Below the pieces are notes generated by a model. It was not told where the DNA came from. It worked only from the letters and a program-made list of their open reading frames with translations, and did no database searches. A program made the position numbers and the translations under genes. Shown here piece by piece: positions 5,552-9,050 of a DNA stretch of 9,050 bases. This DNA comes from JANQEA01 sp964530075 (GTDB lineage Bacteria; Bipolaricaulota; Bipolaricaulia; UBA7950; UBA9294), in assembly GCA_964530075.1 (NCBI GenBank), contig CAZGXU010000063.1, forward strand, positions 1 to 9,050, read 5' to 3'. The first letter of the stretch is position 1. The number at the start of each line of letters is the position of its first letter.

Positions 5552-6846
5552 ACATCTTCCGAACATGCGATCCGGGGTTCAAAGAGAGGGTCCGGCAGCT
5601 CGTCGACCGGGCGGCGATCGAGCGCTATGTCGAACCTCAAGTCCGGGCGATCCTCGACATGGTCCGAGAACGCGGCGATGCGGCGCTTCTCGAGTTCACC
5701 CGACGGTTCGATCGGGTAGACCTGACGGCCGACCGATTGAGGGTCGGCGACGACGAGAGGATCGCGGCCGCAGGAGCGATCGAGCCACGAGTGAAGGCTG
5801 CGCTTCTCGCCACGAAGGCTCGAATCGAGGCGTTTCACCGTCACGAGAAGCGGCCGTCATGGGAGGCGAACCCGGAGGTGGGTGTTCGATTCGGCCAGGT
5901 CTTCCGGCCGCTCGATGCGATCGGCATCTACGTGCCGGGCAGCGAGACGGCCTACCCCTCGACGGTTCTGATGAATGCCATCCCCGCTGCGGTCGCCGGC
6001 GTACGGCGGGTCGTTCTCGTCACGCCTCCGGGGGGGCGTCGAGGCGTGAGCCCCCACGTGTTGTTCGCTGCGTCCTGCTGCGGTGTCACGGAGATCTACC
6101 GCGTGGGGGGAGTACAGGCGATCGGCGCGTTGGCCTACGGCACGGAGACGATTCCCAAGGTGGACAAGATCGTTGGCCCGGGCAACGTCTTTGTGAACGT
6201 CGCCAAGCGGTTGGTCTTCGGAGCCGTCGGGATCGATGGCCTCGCCGGTCCGAGCGAGGTCGTGATCCTGGCGGACGAGGGCGCGGACCCGGTGCTCGTC
6301 ACAGCCGACCTGCTGTCCCAGGCGGAGCACGATCCGCTTGCGACCGCCGTCCTCGTCACACCGAGCGGCTCCCTCGCGGAGGCGGTCGTCCAAGAGATCG
6401 AGCGCCAGATCCCGTCCCTCAGCCGGGCCGTCGTCATCGCACGGGCGCTCCGGGCGCGAGGCGCGATCCTTGTCGTCGAGAGTCTGGACGATGGAATCGA
6501 TCTGGTGAATCGTCTTTCGCCGGAGCACCTCGAGGTGATGGTCGAGCACAGTGACGACGTCATCCCGCAGCTGCGGAACGTCGGCATGATCCTCCTCGGA
6601 GAAGGCTCGCCGGTCGCGTTCTGTGACTACGGCGCCGGACCGACACACGTTCTTCCGACGGGAGGAGCGGCCCGGTTCTCCTCGCCACTCAGCGTCGGCG
6701 ATTGCCTGAAACACACGAACTATCTCGCCGTGTCCAGGGGGGCGCGCAGATCCCTGGCCGAATCCTTCGAGCCGCTTGCTGAGATCGAGGGGTTCAGCGC
6801 GCACGCCGAAGCGATGCGGCTCAGAAAGGAAGCCCACAATGGATGA
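5545..6846 (+). CDS. hisD: Histidinol dehydrogenase
   Basis: HisD performs the last two steps, oxidising L-histidinol to histidine through histidinaldehyde with two NAD+ and a bound zinc ion. The 433 residues match the usual 425-440. All active-site residues expected from the family are visible: zinc ligands Q259 and H262 (LLSQAEHDPLA), D361 (FCDYGAGPTHVLPTGG) and H420 (EGFSAHAEA), and the catalytic pair E327-H328 (RLSPEHLEV). The NAD and substrate regions include AIGIYVPGS (125-133), RVGGVQAIGALAYGT (186-200) and DKIVGPGNVFV (207-217). ATG 5545 overlaps the end of hisG by 7 nt. Confidence 0.98.
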   Translation: MLNIFRTCDPGFKERVRQLVDRAAIERYVEPQVRAILDMVRERGDAALLEFTRRFDRVDLTADRLRVGDDERIAAAGAIEPRVKAALLATKARIEAFHRHEKRPSWEANPEVGVRFGQVFRPLDAIGIYVPGSETAYPSTVLMNAIPAAVAGVRRVVLVTPPGGRRGVSPHVLFAASCCGVTEIYRVGGVQAIGALAYGTETIPKVDKIVGPGNVFVNVAKRLVFGAVGIDGLAGPSEVVILADEGADPVLVTADLLSQAEHDPLATAVLVTPSGSLAEAVVQEIERQIPSLSRAVVIARALRARGAILVVESLDDGIDLVNRLSPEHLEVMVEHSDDVIPQLRNVGMILLGEGSPVAFCDYGAGPTHVLPTGGAARFSSPLSVGDCLKHTNYLAVSRGARRSLAESFEPLAEIEGFSAHAEAMRLRKEAHNG

Positions 6847-7918
6847 CCGCGTATTGGACCTGATCCGACTGGAGGTTCGGGCGCTCGAGTCGTACCGCGT
6901 CGGGACCCCACCGCACCGAATCAAGCTCAACCAGAACGAATCGTCCATCGAACTGCCAGATCCGATCAAGGAGGAGATCGTCGAGCGGCTTCGCGCGGTG
7001 CCCTGGTCTCGCTACCCGCAGCAGGCACGCCCCGAGCTCGGTGCCCTGCTGAGAGAGGTGCTGGATCTCCCGAAAGAGATCGAGGTCGTGACTGGCAACG
7101 GGTCGAACGAGCTGATTCAGGCCCTGTTCGTCGCGATCCTGGCCCCGGGGGAGAAGATCGTGGTCCCTGTGCCGACGTTCCTGTTGTATCAGCAGTTCGC
7201 CGCCATCCTTGGTGCGAAGGTGATCGACGTGCTCCTCGGCGTCGATCTGGGATACGACGCCGAACGGATCATGGAGGCGATCGGGCGGACGGAGGCGAAG
7301 GCCGTCGTGTTCGCGCGCCCCAATAACCCGACGGGCACTTCCATCCCCATCGAGGCGGTCGAGCGCCTCCTCGAGAACGCTGACGCCCTCGTCGTGGTCG
7401 ACGAAGCGTACGGGGAGTTTGCGGATGACACAGTCCTCACGCTGTTGCCGGAGCACGCCAACCTCGTGGTGCTAAGGACCTTCTCCAAGGCGTTTCGGTC
7501 GGCCGGATTGCGGATCGGGTATCTCCTCGCGCATTCGGTATTGACCGAACAGATCGTCAAGGTGCTGCCTCCGTTCAACACGAGCATCGTCAGTTACGAA
7601 GCAGCCCTCTCGATTCTGAGGCACCGTGCGCTCCTGCGCTCCGGACTCGAACGGACCATCGTGGAGCGGGACCGGATGGTCGAGGCGCTCGACGGAATTC
7701 GTGGAATCACCCCGGTGCCGTCCGAGGCGAATTTCATCTGCTTCCGCACCGAGGAGCCTCCCCGGTCCGTCTTCGATCGACTGCTCGATCGGGGAATCTT
7801 GGTGCGCGACATCAGCGGCTATCCGATGCTCGCGGATTGCCTGCGCGTGAGTGTGGGGACATCGGACGAGAATCGTGCCTTTGTCACGGCATTGGAAGAG
7901 ATCATGGAGGAGCGATGA
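6839..7918 (+). CDS. hisC: Histidinol-phosphate aminotransferase
   Basis: HisC is a PLP-dependent class I/II aminotransferase that moves an amino group from glutamate to imidazole-acetol phosphate. It has 359 residues, normal for the family. Seen: LNQNES near the N-terminus (30-35), GNGSNELI (87-93), RPNNPTG (160-166), VVDEAYGEF (187-194) containing D188, the PLP lysine K217 in RTFSKAFRSAGLRIGY (213-228), and the phosphate-binding arginine in LRVSVGT (335-341). ATG 6839 lies 8 nt inside the end of hisD, with AGAAAGGAAG upstream. An earlier in-frame ATG at 6776 would add 21 residues unlike the family. Its TGA overlaps the hisB ATG. Confidence 0.96.
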   Translation: MDDRVLDLIRLEVRALESYRVGTPPHRIKLNQNESSIELPDPIKEEIVERLRAVPWSRYPQQARPELGALLREVLDLPKEIEVVTGNGSNELIQALFVAILAPGEKIVVPVPTFLLYQQFAAILGAKVIDVLLGVDLGYDAERIMEAIGRTEAKAVVFARPNNPTGTSIPIEAVERLLENADALVVVDEAYGEFADDTVLTLLPEHANLVVLRTFSKAFRSAGLRIGYLLAHSVLTEQIVKVLPPFNTSIVSYEAALSILRHRALLRSGLERTIVERDRMVEALDGIRGITPVPSEANFICFRTEEPPRSVFDRLLDRGILVRDISGYPMLADCLRVSVGTSDENRAFVTALEEIMEER

Positions 7919-8505
7919 GCGATCGAGAAGCGGCCATCAGCCGAAGGACAAACGAGACCGACATCAGCCTCGGCCTGAGATTGGACGGGACCGGACAGCC
8001 CTCCGTTCGAACCGGGATCGGTTTCCTCGATCACATGCTCACGCTGTTCGCCGTACACGGCCTGTTCGATCTCGATCTCCGGGTCGAGGGGGATCGTGAG
8101 GTCGATGACCACCACACGGTCGAGGACGTCGGCATCGCACTCGGAGAGGCCGTTTCGGAGGCACTCGGGGAGCGCAGCGGGATCCGGCGTTACGGGGCGT
8201 TCACCGTCCCCATGGACGAATCGCTGGCGCTCGTCGCACTCGACCTCTCGGGCAGGGGCGGATGCTGGGTCGAGACACCTTTCGCCGGCAAGATCGGCGC
8301 GTTCGACGCCGAGCTGATAGAGGAGTTCTTCGTCGGGTTCTCTCGCGGTGGGCGCTTGACGCTGCACGCACGGATTCTGGCGGGGAAGAATCGGCACCAC
8401 ATGGCCGAGGCACTGTTCAAGGCCTTCGGCCGCGCGCTGGACGAGGCGATCGCGATCGACCCTCGCAGGGACGGCGTTCCGTCGTCCAAGGGCAGCCTGC
8501 CATGA
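7915..8505 (+). CDS. hisB: Imidazoleglycerol-phosphate dehydratase (monofunctional)
   Basis: HisB dehydrates imidazole-glycerol phosphate to imidazole-acetol phosphate in a manganese-dependent 24-mer. At 196 residues it is the single-domain form, without the phosphatase domain fused in enterics. Seen: TGIGFLDHML (33-42), DDHHTVEDVG (64-73) and KNRHHMAEALFKAFG (158-172), the duplicated His-rich metal sites, together with PMDES (99-103) and the closing SSKGSL (190-195). ATG 7915 overlaps the hisC stop as ATGA, with GGAGG just upstream. No histidinol-phosphate phosphatase gene is visible in the window, so that step must be encoded elsewhere. Confidence 0.97.
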   Translation: MSDREAAISRRTNETDISLGLRLDGTGQPSVRTGIGFLDHMLTLFAVHGLFDLDLRVEGDREVDDHHTVEDVGIALGEAVSEALGERSGIRRYGAFTVPMDESLALVALDLSGRGGCWVETPFAGKIGAFDAELIEEFFVGFSRGGRLTLHARILAGKNRHHMAEALFKAFGRALDEAIAIDPRRDGVPSSKGSLP

Positions 8506-9050
8506 TCGGCATCGTCGACTACGAGATGGGCAACCTGCTGAGCGTCCAGAAGGCGTTCGAACGGGTGGGACTCTCCGCTCGGGTCGTCCGGACGGCCGCG
8601 GAGCTTGTCGAGTCCGAGCGGCTCGTCTTGCCCGGTGTGGGGGCCTTCGGCCAAGCGATGGAGAACCTGACGCAGCGGAAGCTGTTGGCGCCGCTGCGGA
8701 GCGCCATTGCGGAAGGGAAACCTCTTCTCGGGATCTGTCTCGGATTGCAGCTTCTGTTCGAGCGAAGCGAAGAACACGGGAACCACGAGGGCTTGGGCCT
8801 CCTCCGCGGAGACGTGCGGCGACTGCCGCCCGGCGTCAAGGTGCCCCACATCGGATGGAACCAGCTGCGCATCGTGCGGCATAACGCGCTGCTCGAAGGG
8901 ATCCCCGACGACACGTTCTTCTACTTCGTCCAGTCATTCTACGTCCGTTCGGAGGAAGAGGACTGCGTGGCGGGGACCACCGACTACGGCGTGACGTTTG
9001 CCTCGGTCGTTGCTCGGGGGCGCGTCTTCGGGGTTCAATTCCATCCGGAG
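8502..9050 (+). CDS. hisH: Imidazole glycerol phosphate synthase, glutaminase subunit (3' end cut off)
   Basis: HisH hydrolyses glutamine and passes ammonia to HisF, which forms imidazole-glycerol phosphate and AICAR. The first 183 codons are present and open to the edge of the window; the family is about 195-215 residues long. Seen: the class I amidotransferase fold with IVDYEMGNLLSV (4-15), LPGVGAFGQAM (43-53), the nucleophile C79 in GICLGLQLLFE (77-87), PHIGWNQL (115-122), and the catalytic H181 and E183 in GVQFHPE (177-183), where the window ends. YFVQSFYV (141-148) has Gln where HisH proteins commonly have His (VHSY). ATG 8502 overlaps the hisB TGA by 4 nt. hisA and hisF probably follow. 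Confidence 0.97.
   Translation, partial: MIGIVDYEMGNLLSVQKAFERVGLSARVVRTAAELVESERLVLPGVGAFGQAMENLTQRKLLAPLRSAIAEGKPLLGICLGLQLLFERSEEHGNHEGLGLLRGDVRRLPPGVKVPHIGWNQLRIVRHNALLEGIPDDTFFYFVQSFYVRSEEEDCVAGTTDYGVTFASVVARGRVFGVQFHPE

Noticed and set aside
5857..6969. 370-residue minus-strand ORF opposite hisD, and similar long antisense frames over purH, hisG, hisC and hisB
   Set aside because: High-G+C coding genes routinely produce long antisense frames. These are Asp/Arg-rich, lack domains and lie wholly opposite well-supported genes.
1..9050. CRISPR array, toxin-antitoxin pair, phage genes or a defence system
   Set aside because: No spaced direct repeats were seen, and no unassigned genes of convincing coding character remain outside the features listed.

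Overview
The window is bacterial DNA of fairly high G+C with dense, overlapping genes. It holds a transposon-scarred left flank (about 1-1750), a complete purH gene on the minus strand (1755-3266), a divergent regulatory region (about 3267-3665), and the first six genes of a histidine operon on the plus strand (3666 to the right edge). The host cannot be named from this sequence. HisZ together with a short HisG, a monofunctional HisB, and the order hisZ-G-D-C-B-H exclude a gamma-proteobacterial type of operon. They fit the arrangement seen in Thermotoga-like and Firmicute-like lineages, but the G+C content is higher than usual there.

Left flank: an apparently intact IS630-family DDE transposase gene (23-1090) abuts the C-terminal remnant of an IS110-family transposase (about 1093-1386). 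IS110 homology resumes within a few bases of the IS630 stop codon, which leaves no normal room for an IS630 right end. Bases 1387-1754 have no convincing gene. They contain small stem-loops and one longer symmetric imperfect hairpin (1638-1669).

Middle: PurH (AICAR formyltransferase / IMP cyclohydrolase) and the his operon are transcribed away from each other. Each has a sigma-70-like promoter with a 17-bp spacer: TTGAAC/TATCCT for purH and TTGACA/TATGCT for his. The 217-bp his leader encodes a 28-residue peptide with three consecutive His codons. A hairpin follows, and then a rho-independent terminator ends 24 bp before the hisZ start codon. This is the layout of a histidine attenuator and is the most interesting signal in the window. 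A 10-bp perfect long-range inverted repeat encloses the leader ribosome-binding site and start codon.

Right: hisZ, hisG, hisD, hisC, hisB and hisH overlap successively by 4, 7, 8, 4 and 4 nt, as expected of one translationally coupled transcript. HisZ and HisG form the two-subunit ATP phosphoribosyltransferase (step 1). HisH, with HisF presumed downstream, makes the imidazole ring and releases AICAR. HisB, HisC and HisD then complete later steps. AICAR is the substrate of PurH, so the divergent purH-his pair links histidine synthesis to purine recycling. hisH is cut by the window edge. hisA, hisF, hisI/E and a histidinol-phosphate phosphatase are not in view.
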